A stretch of 64,000 nt of DNA, from assembly GCA_945859605.1 (NCBI GenBank), contig OX243814.1, positions 22,499,345-22,563,344 on the forward strand. Reading direction: 5' to 3'. The position numbers and the translations under genes are program-made. The notes below the pieces were generated by a model. That model did not search any database and was not told the origin of the DNA. It saw only the letters and a list, made by a program, of their open reading frames with translations. Positions 13,132 through 26,100 of this stretch are shown piece after piece; position 1 is the stretch's first letter; every line of letters starts with the position of its first letter. The stretch is from Lumbricus rubellus. Lineage: Eukaryota > Annelida > Clitellata > Crassiclitellata > Lumbricidae.

Positions 13132-15059
13132 CAGCGGATGTCAACCTGTTGGTCGCGACCTCCGGGGGGGGGGGTTGCCAGAGGTCGCCTGGACCCTTCT
13201 GAAATTTGCAAAAGATGTACACATGTAATAGGAATTTTACCGCTATTCACTACTTTACGGCAGCTCAAAATAGACTAAATTTTTACTTTTTTTACTTATA
13301 CTTTTTGCCATGATTGATTCATTAGATTGGGGCAGCTACTTTAATTTTGCCACCTTAGTTTTCAATATAATATAAAATCCACTTTTGTCAATCTTCTAAA
13401 AATAAAACAATATCCGGTTTACTCAAAGAATCTATGCTGTCAGCTTGTGATGCCTATACGTGGTGGGGTACTGAACTACTTATAATCATACTATTTCAGA
13501 AATATTTCATAAATATATCATAAATGTTTACAGTGTCATCCGCTGTTCATCCATAATGAGCAATTTTGTTAAGATCCCACGCAACAATGCTATTATTAAG
13601 CGCCTTCGTTAGGTTTTTGTAAGGCGCTATGTTCATATACATACATACACATTCATTCATTCATTTCAAGAACTTATATAGCGCCTCTTCAAGAAACCCA
13701 CTCAGAAGCGCTCCCAGTCCAACCACGGTGAAACAAAAAGTCGAAAGGAGCACTGACGAGTCGACCCTAGGCAGCAGGCGCTTCTGCAACGGGAGCTATT
13801 CGAGATAGAAGGACCTACAACTGAGAAAGCACGACGCTGACAGGTTGATGTTTCAACACGCGGGACCAAAAGCTTACCGCTAGAGGCAGAGCGAAGGGCT
13901 CTGCGAGAAAGGACAACAGATATTGGACAGCAGAGTTCACGCAGATAAGTCGGGCCAAACCAGTGAAGCAATTCTGTATTCGATGCGCTGTGAAATAATG
14001 AGCCAGTGTAGATTATCACGATGAAACGGAGGCATTTTTTGGAAAATAGGTAGGCTATGTCCTAATTTTAGGCTAAATTACAAAATTCTAACTATAAAGA
14101 GGGAATATTTCATGAAGTCTTGAACCACGTCTCTGAGCACTAATATCATGAGAAATTTTGTTAAGATGACAGCTTAAAGTGCTGCAATTAGTGTTCAAAT
14201 AAAAAAAAAACAATAAACAATTGGGAAGGGGACATTTATTGAAGTCCTGAGCCATTTCCTTCAGCACTGAAAGCAGGCCTATGAGGTATTTTGTTGGGAT
14301 AACATTGCAGTGTAGAAATTTGGAGAGAAAAATTTAAACAATGAGAGGGGTCACTTTGGAAGTCTTAAATCACAACTATCAGCACTGAAGTGATTAATTA
14401 TTTCTGTAAGATAACACCCTAAAATGTTACCATTGCAGCGTGGAAATCTAAAAATGTTTGACATCATGCTCGGCGCACTCATAAAAAACACCTGCAAAGT
14501 TTAGGAAATTGCTAGCCTCCCAAAACGAATCATCTACGTGAAATGAGTGTTTAGAAGCGAAGAACTATTAAGGAATTTTAAGAAATTCAGAGAAGGCTAC
14601 CGATAGCCTATTGTTTAATAGTTGCATCATCATGAATAAAACAACTACAATGCTTTATTTGTAATGACATCTTGTCGGTCGAATCGATGGAACCCAACAA
14701 ATAAACTGGAGTGCCATTCAGATAGGCCGACTAAACATCCCAACTATGCACAGTATGCAGGAAAGCATGAACAGTATTTTTAGAATTCCAATTGCAAGCT
14801 CTTGAAGTTTCACAAACCGAATAGACTTATAAAACTCCAACTTCAAACTGCCAAATAGATGTAGCTTGCAAATCGCAAGAGCCACGAAATCTCACACAAT
14901 TGCTAAAAGCGGTTTTCGAATAACGAAGTTAAAATGCATAACAGTGGGCACTGGTTAAAAAGGCAGTGACCGGGGGTAACTCGATCAATTTTGGGGGGTC
15001 GTCAGAACTTTTTAAATGTTGAAAAGGGGTCGCCGCACTAAAAAGGTTGAGAACCGCTG
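13132..15059. mobile_element. hAT-like non-autonomous element in LINE copy 10
   Basis: Terminal repeats are CAGCGGATGTCAACCTG (left, diverged) and GGTTGAGAACCGCTG (right). The TSD CTCTAGAA lies at 13124-13131 and 15060-15067. Subterminal CGACC / GGGGTCGCC blocks also pair. The CAG...CTG ends and 8-bp TSD are hAT hallmarks. No transposase ORF is seen. The interior contains a nested CR1/L2-type LINE tail (13675-13990) and imperfect ~120-bp repeats at about 14110, 14236 and 14355 (GAAGTC..TGA..CA...CAGCACTGAA). Confidence 0.85.
13675..13990 (-). mobile_element. CR1/L2-type LINE 3' end fragment
   Basis: Minus-strand reading gives SRRALRSASSGKLLVPRVE...RAFSVVGPSISNSS, the C-terminal pattern of CR1/L2 ORF2 (RSFS..GP..WNSLP). 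It is nested in the hAT element. Its 3' tail (plus-strand TATAGCGCCTCTTCAAG...CTCAGAAGCGCTCCCA) matches the tail of the SINE copies at 43585 and 50745. Confidence 0.65.
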
Positions 15060-15356
15060 CTCTAGAAACACTCGGCCCCATCAACAAAATAAGGCACTGA
15101 AATTTTTACCTGAACAAGGTCGGCGTTTGACAGTTATTACTGGCAACCCACTCGAAACGACTCATCTTTTCCAACGCCTCTCAATTTCCACCCAAGGATT
15201 TAACGCAGTTGCATTTCGAGGCACTTTCACACAGTTGTTCTGTGATGAGGACCGCTAACTAGAGAACAAAGGACTTCTTATGCTGTTTCTTGTAAGAATG
15301 TTTTGTTTAATAAAAGCTTGATAAAAAATAAATAAAAGAACTTAAAAAAAATAATA

Positions 15357-15710
15357 ATGCAAACGCCAGGGGCGAACATGGCTTGTCCTGCCAGCTGGGC
15401 TTCGGCCGAATATCACGCCACGCGGCCGATCTCTGTCGAAAGCTGGCTGTACAGCAGCCAAAGAGCCTCAAGGATGACTACGATCTGATGGAAAGCGACC
15501 CAATGGCATCACGCTCATTCCTTGAAAGGCAGGCAAAGTCTAGTCTGGAACGTCACAATAATAGATAGGCTGGCACCGTCATACATCGCAGCATCAGCAA
15601 TCCAGCGGCGTGTCTAGCGGAGATGCTGAAATACCACGCAATTCTATCCACACACGTTTTTAACACCGGTGGATTTCCGCCTTGTTCTTTTCAATCAGGG
15701 GCGTGTCTCA
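15357..15710 (+). mobile_element. RLE-type LINE, degraded copy 11
   Basis: HGLSCQLGFGRISRHA (zinc-knuckle region, about 15378-15425) is followed by decayed sequence that still shows GSDPMASRSFL-like remnants of KRPDGITLIP. Frameshifted throughout. Confidence 0.6.
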
Positions 15711-16070
15711 AAGGCTCTGTTTCACGGGTAAGGGGTGCATTGTCGCCGGCAAGGTGTCACGACGCGCCTCTAACAGATCCGACACGAACTGGTTAGGAGC
15801 TGACACACCAGCCGCAAGGATCACAGATTGCAGATCGAGAGTCGACGCGGCTTAAGCCAAAAAGGCGGAAGAAGTCAGCGAAGCGATTCTACGGATGCCA
15901 AATCCGCCATCTTTGATTGGTAGCCCGGCCTGCAGCCACTGGAAATCATTGAGAGAGCAGTTAACAATGGTCTCAATGCTCGTCCTAATGAATCCATCTA
16001 ATGTTACTAGGGCAGGGTGGTCAAAGCAGGGGGAACAACGGAGAAGGTAACTCACTTACGAAGCGCCGAA
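15711..16070 (-). mobile_element. RLE-type LINE, fragment 12
   Basis: Minus-strand frame 16055-15852 reads LLRCSPCFDHPALVTLDGF...DFQWLQAGLPIKDGGFGIRRI. This is the thumb/GGLGIR region also present at window positions 8-180. It continues with decayed sequence to about 15715 and has the opposite orientation to its neighbours. Confidence 0.75.
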
Positions 16071-16620
16071 TGAAGAACGAAGTAAGATCAGGACCTTCTG
16101 TAGCTCGCCTGAACATATCCCCGTGACATGTCCAGCGCCTCCCCCCCCACAATAAACCCAGATCAGTCAACTCAGCCCTAGAGTAGCTCGACAAGGGAGA
16201 TGTTATTTCCAATGTGGCATCTGGGGAGAAGATGATAAATGTTTACAGAAGGACAACTGAGACGAGGTTTGGTAAGAACCGCAACCTCTAGTGAAAAATT
16301 GTGACTAAATACTAGTAAATAGGTCTACTGAGGTTCAATAGTAGGCCTACTGTCGTTAATTACTTGAACCTACCAATGTAAATAAACTTATACAATTGGC
16401 TGAAAAAAATAAAATTGATTGTCAGAAAACTGTTGTCTAAATTTCGCATTTAGGTCTATGTCATTTTAATTAAGGGTGGCTCGAATGACAAAAATTAACG
16501 GATTTTGGACAGTTGACTGATTTAAACAGTGTTTCAATTCTGTCTGTCATAAAAAAAACTGTTCAATAAACTAAATGCAGAAATCCAATAGGCCTAAACC
16601 AAAGGTAATTGAATATGTTT
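16071..16620. other. No gene recognised
   Basis: AT-rich non-coding DNA between two LINE insertions. It contains two TAGGCCTA palindromes but no ORF, exon-like segment or terminal repeats that I can support. Confidence 0.4.
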
Positions 16621-19094
16621 GCAAGAAAGACTGCATTCAGTCATGAAAAGATGTGACGTTTGGAGGTCCAAATATTTTCGCACGTTTCCTTGTGGCGGTC
16701 TTCACCGGCTTCGGTCGCGCTTTCGAGAACGTTCTCCCGGAAAACGAAGAAGGCGGCACTCATTCACAATGTGCGACATTGTCTGTCTTTCCCCACAGCA
16801 GCACAGTGGATCATCAGCCTGTCCCCATCTCACCAGATTCACTGCGCAGCGACCTTGATCCGTGCGAAGCGATTTAAAGTTTTCCACAGATGACGCCGGA
16901 GGCCAGACAGATGGCATGGCCACGAGCGAATGATTCACCACTTCCATAGTGGGCCATTATTCGCACCACGCCAAGGTAGCTGTCAAACCCTCTTCCGGAG
17001 GATTTCTCTATATAGGATGCCTAGACGAGAGACGCAGTCCTGGGTGGAGCGCAATGTCCGCGTGTAGAGGAAGTCTTTCGTCGTTTCGAATCTTGGCGCA
17101 AACTTCAGCTCGACGGAGGTAGGGCGGAGGAATGTTGCTGGGCACCGGCAACCAAGGGAGTGGAGTCGCTCAGAGCGTGCCCGACACCAGACGCATAGTC
17201 TCGTGTAACTTGACGTCCACATATCCGGTGTGGGCCGAACGGGCCCAGACAGGAGCCCGGTATTTCGCAGTGGTTCGCATTGGGTGCTAGAGCTACAAGT
17301 TTGCTGAGGAGATTGTTCCTTGCGCCCACTTTCGCACCGGTCCTTCTTAGGTGCTGGTGGAATGTTGGCCACCTATCCAAGGTCACGCCCAGATAAATCG
17401 GATTTGGGTCATGGCGGAGGCGTTGACCATTCATCACAATATCACGCCGCTTGAGCATTGTGGAGATGAAATGAGCTGGACACTATTTTTGTAACGCTTG
17501 GCTTAAGTCTCCACTCCAAGAAATATCCTGCCAGCAACTCGACGTCCGCATTGAGGATCTCATCTACCTCCTCAAAGGTCCTCCCCTGGGCACCCAGGGC
17601 GACGTCATCCGCATAGATAAATCTGCGAGACTGGGTGCCAGGCATGTCATTGATGTAGACATTGAACAGGCAGGGCGAGAAAACCGATCCCTGAGGGAGG
17701 CCGTTTAGCTGGGTTCTCCATGCACTGCACCGATCCCCCATGTGAACCCTGAAGCGTCTGTCTTTTAGGAACGTTTCCACCGTCATAACAACTCATCTCG
17801 GAAGCACGGCTGCCTGTTTCACGAGTAGTCCTCTATGCCACACCGTGTCATATGCAGCCGTCAGATCCAAGAAGACCGCACCAGTCTTAAGATTGCATTG
17901 AAATCCGTTTTCTATGTAGGTTGTGAGCGCTAGTACTTGGTCGCAGGTACTACGCCTTCGACGGAAACCAGCCTGTTCGATCACCACCACCTCCTCCAAA
18001 GTTGGATTTATTCTGTTCAGTATCGCGCGTTCCATTGCCTTGAAACAAACCGACAGCAGCGATATGGGTCGATAGCCTGGCAGCCTCGTGTGGATCCTTT
18101 CCAGGTTTTGGAACTGCGATCACCTTTGCTTGCCGCCATGCTTTCGGAATTTTCCCCTCCATTACGATCCGAGAGAAGAAGGAGGCCAGCCACTTCCGAG
18201 CTTTCGGACCGATGTTTTTCAGGAACTCGGGCGATATGTTGTCGTAGCCTGCCGCTGTCCCCGCCTTGACCTCCCCCAGCACCACCTCGATTTCCTCTGC
18301 CGAGAAAGGAGAAAAATCATCGCATGACGTTCCCCTCTTCAGATACTGCCGCCACTCATCCCCGACCCGCCTGGCCGTGCTTTTTCCCATCGGGGCCTTC
18401 GCTACCTTTAACAGATGGCTGGCCACTGCACCGGCGTGACCAGGTTGCGACATTGAGCCACTGGCCGTTGCGCCGCCCCCAGGCGTCGGATGAGGTTCCA
18501 GCTCTTTCGGCTAGATCGGGTGAAGTCCATCGACAAAGTTGCTTGTTCCCATTGAGTGCGTCTGTTTGCATCCAGCATTTCCATTAGATTGTCTGCTACC
18601 TCCAGATCTCCCGACTACTCGAACTCCCTCAGGAGTGCCTGGCAACTATCGTCCAGACACGGGGTGTACGTTGGTCGCACGCCCCTTGGAACAGACGACT
18701 TTGCTGCACTGAAGATTGCACCTCGGAACCTACCGTAGGCCTCCTGTATCGGAATGGTACGGCTCGGAATCGTAACGATGCTGCGCTCGAGTGTTTCGCA
18801 ATACTTTCCAAAGTCTGCCTTACGGAAGTTCCATCGTTGTTTCAGCGGGCAGTGGATGATGGGGAGCTTGAGTCCAATGTGCAGGAGAATAGGTCTGTGT
18901 TGATTCCTGGGAAAGTCATCCAGAGTCACCTGGGAGGCAGGCTGGCGCCACTGTGCCGCATAACTAATCCAGCACAGGTCTGGGGAGAAATTTCTGCCCC
19001 ATCGGGCAGAGTGGAATGTTCCGCGTTGTTTCGCGTCATAGGATGACCACAGATCATTTGCCGCGGCCCATTCTGTCAGCAGCTCACCATCTTC

Positions 19095-19852
19095 GGTTGT
19101 AGGACAAAACCCCCTGGACTAAACCCCCCGGACAAAACCCCCCCGGACAAAAACCCCCCGGACAGAAACCCCCCCAGGGTAGGACATAACTTCCCCCTGG
19201 TAGAATATATTGCACATAAGTTGTCGTACTATAAAACGGCGTCCTAAGTACGCAAGTTGGATTGATGAAAAGAATTCTCGCTAAATAGAAGCCGGATTGA
19301 TACAAATAAAATTTACTTAAATAGAAGCTGGATTGATGAAAATGTTGTTGCTTAAATAGAAGCTGGATTGATGAAAATGTTGTTGCTTAAATAGAAGCTG
19401 GATTGATGAAAATGTTGTTGCTTAAATAGAAGCTGGATTGATGAAAATACGCTTTCTCAAATGGAAGCTGGATTGATGAGAATGTTGTTGCTTAAATGGA
19501 AGCTGAATTGCTGACAACTATTCATGCTGTCCTAGATTACACCAACAGGTATTAGCTTCATATCGGAGTGACTGAATGACACTAACAAGTTATTAGTTCA
19601 CGCCTGAATGACAGCGACAGGTGTTTACCGGTACGGCACTAATTAGTTGACACAGCACGGGGAACTGGATAATTAGCCTAAGTTTAAACAAATTGTAGGC
19701 CTACCTGCACTTTGCGCAGCAAAAGGGGGGGGAATTGTACGAGGGGGTTAATGTCCTAGGCTAAATCAGGGGGGTTTTAGTCCGGTGGGGTTTTAGTCCG
19801 GGGGGTTTTTGTCCGGGGGGGTTTTTGTCCAGGGGGGTTTTGTCCGGTCACC
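19095..19852. mobile_element. Foldback DNA element E2 (GGACAAAACCCCCC units), 8-bp TSD
   Basis: Left arm 19095-~19195 begins GGTTGTAGGACAAAACCCC and repeats GGACAAAACCCCCC. Right arm ~19730-19852, read inward from its end, begins GGTGACCGGACAAAACCCC. The TSD CCATCTTC lies at 19087-19094 and 19853-19860. The interior carries six to seven ~37-bp minisatellite units (GAAGCTGGATTGATGAAAAT) and no ORF. Excising the element and one TSD restores the LINE endonuclease frame (TANEDGELLTEW, minus strand). Confidence 0.9.
19250..19515. repeat. ~37-bp minisatellite inside E2
   Basis: Tandem units of about 37 bp built on GAAGCTGGATTGATGAAAAT followed by GTTGTTGCTTAAATA. The same unit in reverse complement appears at 63825-63990. 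Confidence 0.85.
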
Positions 19853-20145
19853 CCATCTTCATTAGCCGTCGCATAACCCCACTGAGGGTGATGACTATTG
19901 AAGTCACGACATAGATCGCCGGGTGTTGCAATGGCGGGGAACTTGAATTCGGTCCTGCTGGTAGGATCATTAGCTTCACCAACTGCACGCAGTTGGGTGC
20001 TGACGGGAGGCGCGACGTGAACGCTGATCCTTTGCCCCCCCCTCCCAGAATCGACTAACTACAACTTAGCGGAAATTCATAAAAAGCTTCGCATTTATTT
20101 TTTAAATTGGTAACTGCATTTCTATTTTGATATTGTTGTGCGCAG

Positions 20146-23100
20146 GTGCTCAAATTGGGAACGTCTTGACCTTGCCTCTTTCAGCATTATTGTGCGACTA
20201 TGGATTTGACGGCGGTTGGCCTTCTATTTTCTACATATTAGGTATCTGAATCTTAAAAAGTTATATTTGAATTTGGATTTGAATTTGGATTTGAATTTGG
20301 ATGCTACCACTTGCATATAATTTAGTTTTTAGTCATCGAGTGTAATTCTGTTTTATACTTCCATGTTAAAATGTAATAAAACATTTTAAGTGAAATAAGT
20401 AAATAATAATTAATATTTATAATTAGTTGGGAAGCGGTTGTGTAGTGGTGGCGTCGTTGCCTTGGAGCCGGAAGGTTCGAGGTTCGAATCCACTTCGCCG
20501 CCTAAGGACCTTGGGCAAGTCCTTCACTCACAATTGCTCAGTGCTTTGGCGTGAAACCCCGATGCAGTGTCCGCTCTGCGTTCTGAAGCGCCTCTGAGAG
20601 TCTGAAGGGGCGCTATAACAAGTGCATGTAACTTGAAACACGCCAACAATCGCATTCACATGGCACATATTGGACCCAGAATGCACGATCCGCCTTACAA
20701 AAAATTATAAGCACTTATAAGCCCATAAATTGTTCGAGAATACTAATTTTTTTAAAGATTAACTTTGATGAATTTTTATGATAAATATGTGAAAAGTATC
20801 ATGGCATACACCCATACATCATCGCGCAACACATACATAGTATGATGCAAAAATAAACAAGAGGAATTCGATCATCATGCTGATTTCACTAATCAATAAG
20901 GCAAATTGATGATTTTTTGTGCTTTCTATGCTCTTCTTCTTATTAAAATCCCTCGGCTTTGCCCGTCGGAGTCCGACGCCACTCTCTGTCTGAGTCTGCC
21001 TCGCGTCATGCTCCCCATCTTCAACCGGTCCGGTCAGCAGGTCTGCTTCATGTCATTAACATCTTGGAACACCTAGAGCACCTAGACCACCTAGACCACC
21101 TTGTCTGATTGAAGAGAATGTTGGGAGAAAGGCATGAAGGACATCCTGGGTATATATCCCACGCTCTTTACTCTGACTCTCTCCACCGGTCGGTCCTGAC
21201 TACCCTGTGCAATGTGCATGTCTGCTCCGCATCATGATACCTTGAAGCATCTGGGTCGCTATGTCACTTCTGTCGTGGTTTTTGCGGATTTCAATCGTCT
21301 TGGTTTTTTGCTGCCAGCGTCTTCTTTCTTTCTGTTTTCTGCCTATGTGCAGGTTCAAATGTTTGACGTCTCCATTCTTCCCTGTTCTGTGCATTCTTTT
21401 TCAGCTTCTGATAACCGTCTTTCATCATCCAGTCCAACAGTCCTTGTCTTGGTCTTCCTCTCGTTCTTTTCCCCTCCAATTTCCCCTCTATGATTGTTCT
21501 TAGCATCGAGTCTCCTCTGAGTGTGTGCCCTCTCCATCCTCTTTGTCTTTCTCTAGTTGCGTGTATCAACTGTATCATCGATCTCTTTTCTTCAACTCTT
21601 CTCAATACCTCCTCGTTCTTTACATGATCCCTCCAGCTGATTCTGTCTATCCGTCTCCATAACCACATTTCAAATGCTTCTATTCTCTTGATGTCTTCCA
21701 TCCTCACATCCTCATAGTCCATGTCTCCGATCTATATAGCATCACACTCCACACTAAGGTTTTTACCATTCTTTTTTTCAGTTCTTTACTGATTCCACCT
21801 CTCAGTAGCTCTTTTCTCTTTTAAAATGCATCTTTTCCTAGTACCGCCGTTGTATTTCTCTGTGACATCTGGCATCCTCCGTAATAGTTCTGCCGAGATT
21901 AGCGAATTTCTTGACTTGTTCCAGTTCTTCTCCATCAATGTATATTTTAACGACCTTCTGCTCTCCTTTGATTATTCTCATAACCTTTGTTTTCTTTTTG
22001 TTGATTTTCATTCCATACCCTTTTGATGTTGTGTTCAGTCTGTCCATAATTGTCTGTAACCCTTCCTGACTTTCTGCCATCATTGCTTGATCGTCTGCGA
22101 ATCTTAATGCCCTGATCCACATTCCTCTCACTTTCATACCTTCCTTCAGTTCCTCCAATGCCTCTTTGATAATCTCCTCTACAGAGTGGTCAAAAAAGAG
22201 ACCCCTCTAGGTTTTTTGCCAATATCTTTGCCAGAAGTGAGAATTTTTTAATGAAATTGTACAGTCATATAGACAATTCTTATTTACACATGATGGCCAG
22301 ATTTCGTAAAAATATTTCAAACAGAACAAAAGTTATGCCACTTTTAGGGAGGTCACCCACCGTTTTTGACGATTCAAAAACGAAACGTTAAAAAATTATG
22401 TTTTTTTCCAATATCATGGCCAACACTAAGAATTTCCAAATGACATTTTACAGGCTAAATATTTCAAACACAACAAAAGTTATACCACTTTTAGTGAGAC
22501 CACCTACTGTTTTTGACGATTCAAAAATGAAACGCAACAAAAAGTACCCAAAACACGATTTCATGAAGTCTCATCTCAATAACTGCTGTCAAATGAACTT
22601 GGTAGTGCTTCACAACTTGTGTTCAATGTGCCTACCACAGCGCCAAAACTTCTTTTGATTCACTTTGCAAAATTCTTTATGGACCCCTGATTAATCTGAC
22701 AGATTTCTTATTTACCAATTTGATTGTCTTTTTGCTAAGTGATTTCTCTGTGACGTGCAGCAATGCTGGTACCCTGTTTCTTTTTTAAATAGCAGTAATA
22801 ATGATCACCTGGCATATGAAGGCTATATGAAAACAATTATATGAAATGAGACTTAATAAAATCATTGTTTGCTAATTTTTGCTGCGTTACGTCTTTGAAA
22901 CGTCAAGAAATAAATGGGGGGTGGCCTCACTAAAAGTGGTATAACTTTTGTTCTCTTTGTAATATTTCTATGAAATCTGGCCATCATCTGTGGATATGAA
23001 TTGTCTTTAAGCGTGTCAAATATCATTTTGATATTCCTACGTTTGACCAAGATATTGGCCAGAATAATTGAGTTGATTTTTTTTTACTTTTTGTTGCGTC

Positions 23101-26100
23101 GCGTTTTTGAATCGTCAAAAAACGCTGAGTGGCTTCACTAAAAGTGGTATAACTTTTGTTCTGTTTTAAATATTTTAATGAAATCTGGCCATCTGGCGTA
23201 AATATGAATTGTCTTTAAGACTGTAAAATTTCCTTTCGAAATTCTTACTTTTGGTCAAGATATTGGCAAAAGTCTGAGCGGTGTCTTTTTTTTGGCCTAC
23301 CCTGTATATAAATGTTAAACAGCAATGGTGACAGTGGGCATCTATGTCTCACCCCCTTCCTACCTTCCCCTGTGCTGAGTATTCTCCATCTATTCTTATC
23401 TGTACTTTTCGTCCCATATACAGATTGCCTATCAATCTTCTATCCCTCCATTGAACTCCAACTCTTCTCCATGCCTTCATCAGTTTCTTCCAGTCCACTC
23501 TGTCGAACGCCTTTTCGTAGTCCACGAAACATATGTATACATCCTTTCCTATTTCGCAGCTTCGTTCAGTTCTTACTCTCAGCGACCCAATTGCATCTCT
23601 AGTTCCCATGCCCTTCCTAAAGCCGAGCTGATCATCTCCTATCTCATGTATTGCATCTGTTTTCGCTTGCATAAAACATACTGATCAAGATCTTTGACGC
23701 ATGTGTAATGACTAAATTTGAATTCGTCATACATTTTAGCATGGGAATTTTAGGGAGAGGGTTTCCCATTGCCCTTCTCTCGGTGTTTTTAAGGAGATAC
23801 CATCTCCTAGCGTCAACATCCTCTATCTTCCGTCTTTCGGTTTCTTCGCCCACCCACGCATATACCGGCGGTTGCTCGGTCGCCCACCACGCTCTTTGTT
23901 TTCGAACAGGGGACCTCGTGAAGGTGGCTTGGTTGGACATTTGTGTAGCAGAGGCTATTTGAGACGCTTGCTTGTCCCCGCTGCCAGCGTATCGTCACAT
24001 ATCTGGCAAACCTTCCTCCTTTTTTGTCCGGGCTTAGGACTGGCACAGGAATGTTGTTGGTTCCCTGTGGCGGAGGATGGATGCAGCAGTTTAACGCCCA
24101 GGACTATCTAGTAAAGATTTAACTTAAGACAATTCAGATAAATAATAGCGCGTATCGACAATGTCAGTGACAGCGACAATGTCGATGCCTACCAGATCTG
24201 AAATTTTATTATTTTTTAGGAGTTCTTGGAATCATATGGTGCGTAGTGTGGCTTCTGCTAGTCAGTGACACACCCGCGCAACATCCACGCATCACAGCTA
24301 ACGAACGCAAATACATTGAGTCGAGCATAGGAGGAGGAGAACACCATCTTCCTGTAAATACGATTTTCATCTGTATTGAATTGTGTTGGAAAGCACGATA
24401 AGATTGCTTTCTCATTTCAATAATGCAGTAATTTGCGTGTTTAAACTCGCCTTATGTTGTCTTTCTCTGACGATTCCCAGAATCTGCCGATTTTTATTAG
24501 TCCTGCTTTTTTGTTAAATAACTACAGCTACTAATTATGTTACTCTACGCCTTGAAACTATTTCGTTCAGTGCTACAGTTTTTTTAAATTGCTACCTTGT
24601 AGATACATTTGACAGGTGGATTTCATTAATCAAAAAGCCAGTTTGAGGCGTGAATTGGTGAAATGTGCTAGTGATAAATCTAAACAAATTGCCATACAAC
24701 ATTCTACATCCAAGTTCCTGTAATTAGCCAGCTTCACACCGTTAGAGCTCAATTTTTAGATACGAGAATCTTGAATCGAACGAGATGATATGAATGAAGA
24801 ACGTGACGGCCTAAGGCAGATTCGAACCAGCACCCTTCCGGCAAAATCATCTGCAAATTAGCACGATTCCGACATTGATTATCTTGACTTAATTTCAAGC
24901 TGACACAAATGAGCATTTTTTGCCGAAGCGCAGGGCAATTCAGAGTGAAGAACTTCAAGGCCTTTTAATGATCCACCACGGCTTAGGCAGATTTGAACCA
25001 CCATCGCGCAACACATACGTAGCTTGATGTCAAATAAACAAGAAGAATTCGATCACTTAGCCCCTCTTCTGCCGTCTACTTTTAAGTTACTATGGGAGTC
25101 GAATTGAATTGTCCATCTCGTCTTACTACTGATATTACCAATTCCGACGCCCTCTGATGCTCTGTGGACCTTATGAAGGTTTGCTGGAAGCAAAAGCGCC
25201 GAAGCGCATAGCTTACGAATAATGACATAAAATTATTAACAATTTGCCTCTTTACAGTTGAATAAGACGCCTTGGATGTCGTTTGCCAAATCTCCAGCAG
25301 TCTGGGCAATCTGTGCAGGACATACAGCTGGCAACTGGGGAACATACACATTACTAACAAATCTGCCAGCTTACATGAAGGAAGTTCTTAAATTTGATAT
25401 TAAGTCGGTAAGTCATTGTTGTTGATCGCAATCGTTTTGGTTGTCCATAATTTGTTTGACGATCAAAGAATTATGCTTAGCCCGTTGAGAAAATCTCCGT
25501 TGGCTATATGAGTTGTTGAGTTGTAAGTAGGCCTACTAAGCGTGCATTTCTACTCTTTTCGCCAGGGACGAACGTCCCATCAAGACAACCGGATATGAGT
25601 GAAAACAGCGTGATGCAACTTCAATACTGAGCTACCTATAGTTCTAAAACAAGAATGGAAGCCTTGTACGTTCTAAACACTTCTTTTAGTCATACTGGCA
25701 CGTTCTTTTTGTTTATTGTGACAATAAAGACACTATTATAAACTAATTAATTTAGGTTTCACATTTGAAATCAACGGCAAAAGCCATAGTTGTAAAAAAC
25801 ATTTCCCCCGTTTTTTATTCTCTCACAAAAGAGTCATCTTCTTTGTTTTTATTTTTCCATTGTTTTTATCCTATTTTTAAAAATTTATTTAATTTTATTT
25901 ATTTATTTACTTTCTGTTATTATTTACCTTTAATTTCATTTTTGATGATATTTCTTATGTTTTCCGCCAACTCTCAAGGATTCAGCTAACTAAAGCCATT
26001 ATTTCATCGTTTAACATCATTTCAGATATATCCTGCGTGTTATACTGTTATAGGTTCCTAATCAAGGTATTCAAGGTTAAAATGCGGTTTTAGATGTGGC

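Larger units (their letters stand above)
12670..15320 (+). mobile_element. RLE-type LINE, copy 10, split by a hAT element
   Basis: The left part (about 12690-13131) reads SCGLGLSNEAVRVAIGLRLG, then HHGLVCTQSGGRASRHFAIND, KRPDGVTLIPWARGKYIAWD and the beginning of the C-terminal block FIHVALE. The right part (15060-15258) continues with TLGPIN, ETTHLFQRLSISTQGFNAVAF and a stop at 15256-15258. The 1.9-kb insertion between them has an 8-bp target duplication. A weak 3' UTR and A-rich tail lie at about 15300-15355. Confidence 0.82.
16621..20040 (-). mobile_element. Jockey/CR1-like LINE (APE endonuclease + RT), interrupted by foldback E2
   Basis: On the minus strand from right to left: an APE endonuclease segment with DFNSHHPQWGY (about 19860-19895), continuing after the insertion as WAAANDLWSSYDAKQRGTF; an RT with EQAGFRRRRSTCDQVLALT (about 17930-17980), FLDLTAAYDTVWH (about 17835-17875), LNGLPQGSVFSPCLFNVYIN (about 17650-17715) and FIYADDVALG (about 17605-17635); and a C-terminal CCCGERQTMSHIVNEC knuckle (about 16765-16812). 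Endonuclease and YADD are recognisable, but frameshifts around 18060, 17790 and 17450 inactivate it. Foldback element 19095-19852 sits between two endonuclease residues. Confidence 0.85.

Noticed and set aside
20428..20640. Functional tRNA gene
   Set aside because: Only the B box is convincing, no cloverleaf can be drawn, and three homologous copies share a non-tRNA body and LINE-like tail, so it is a SINE.
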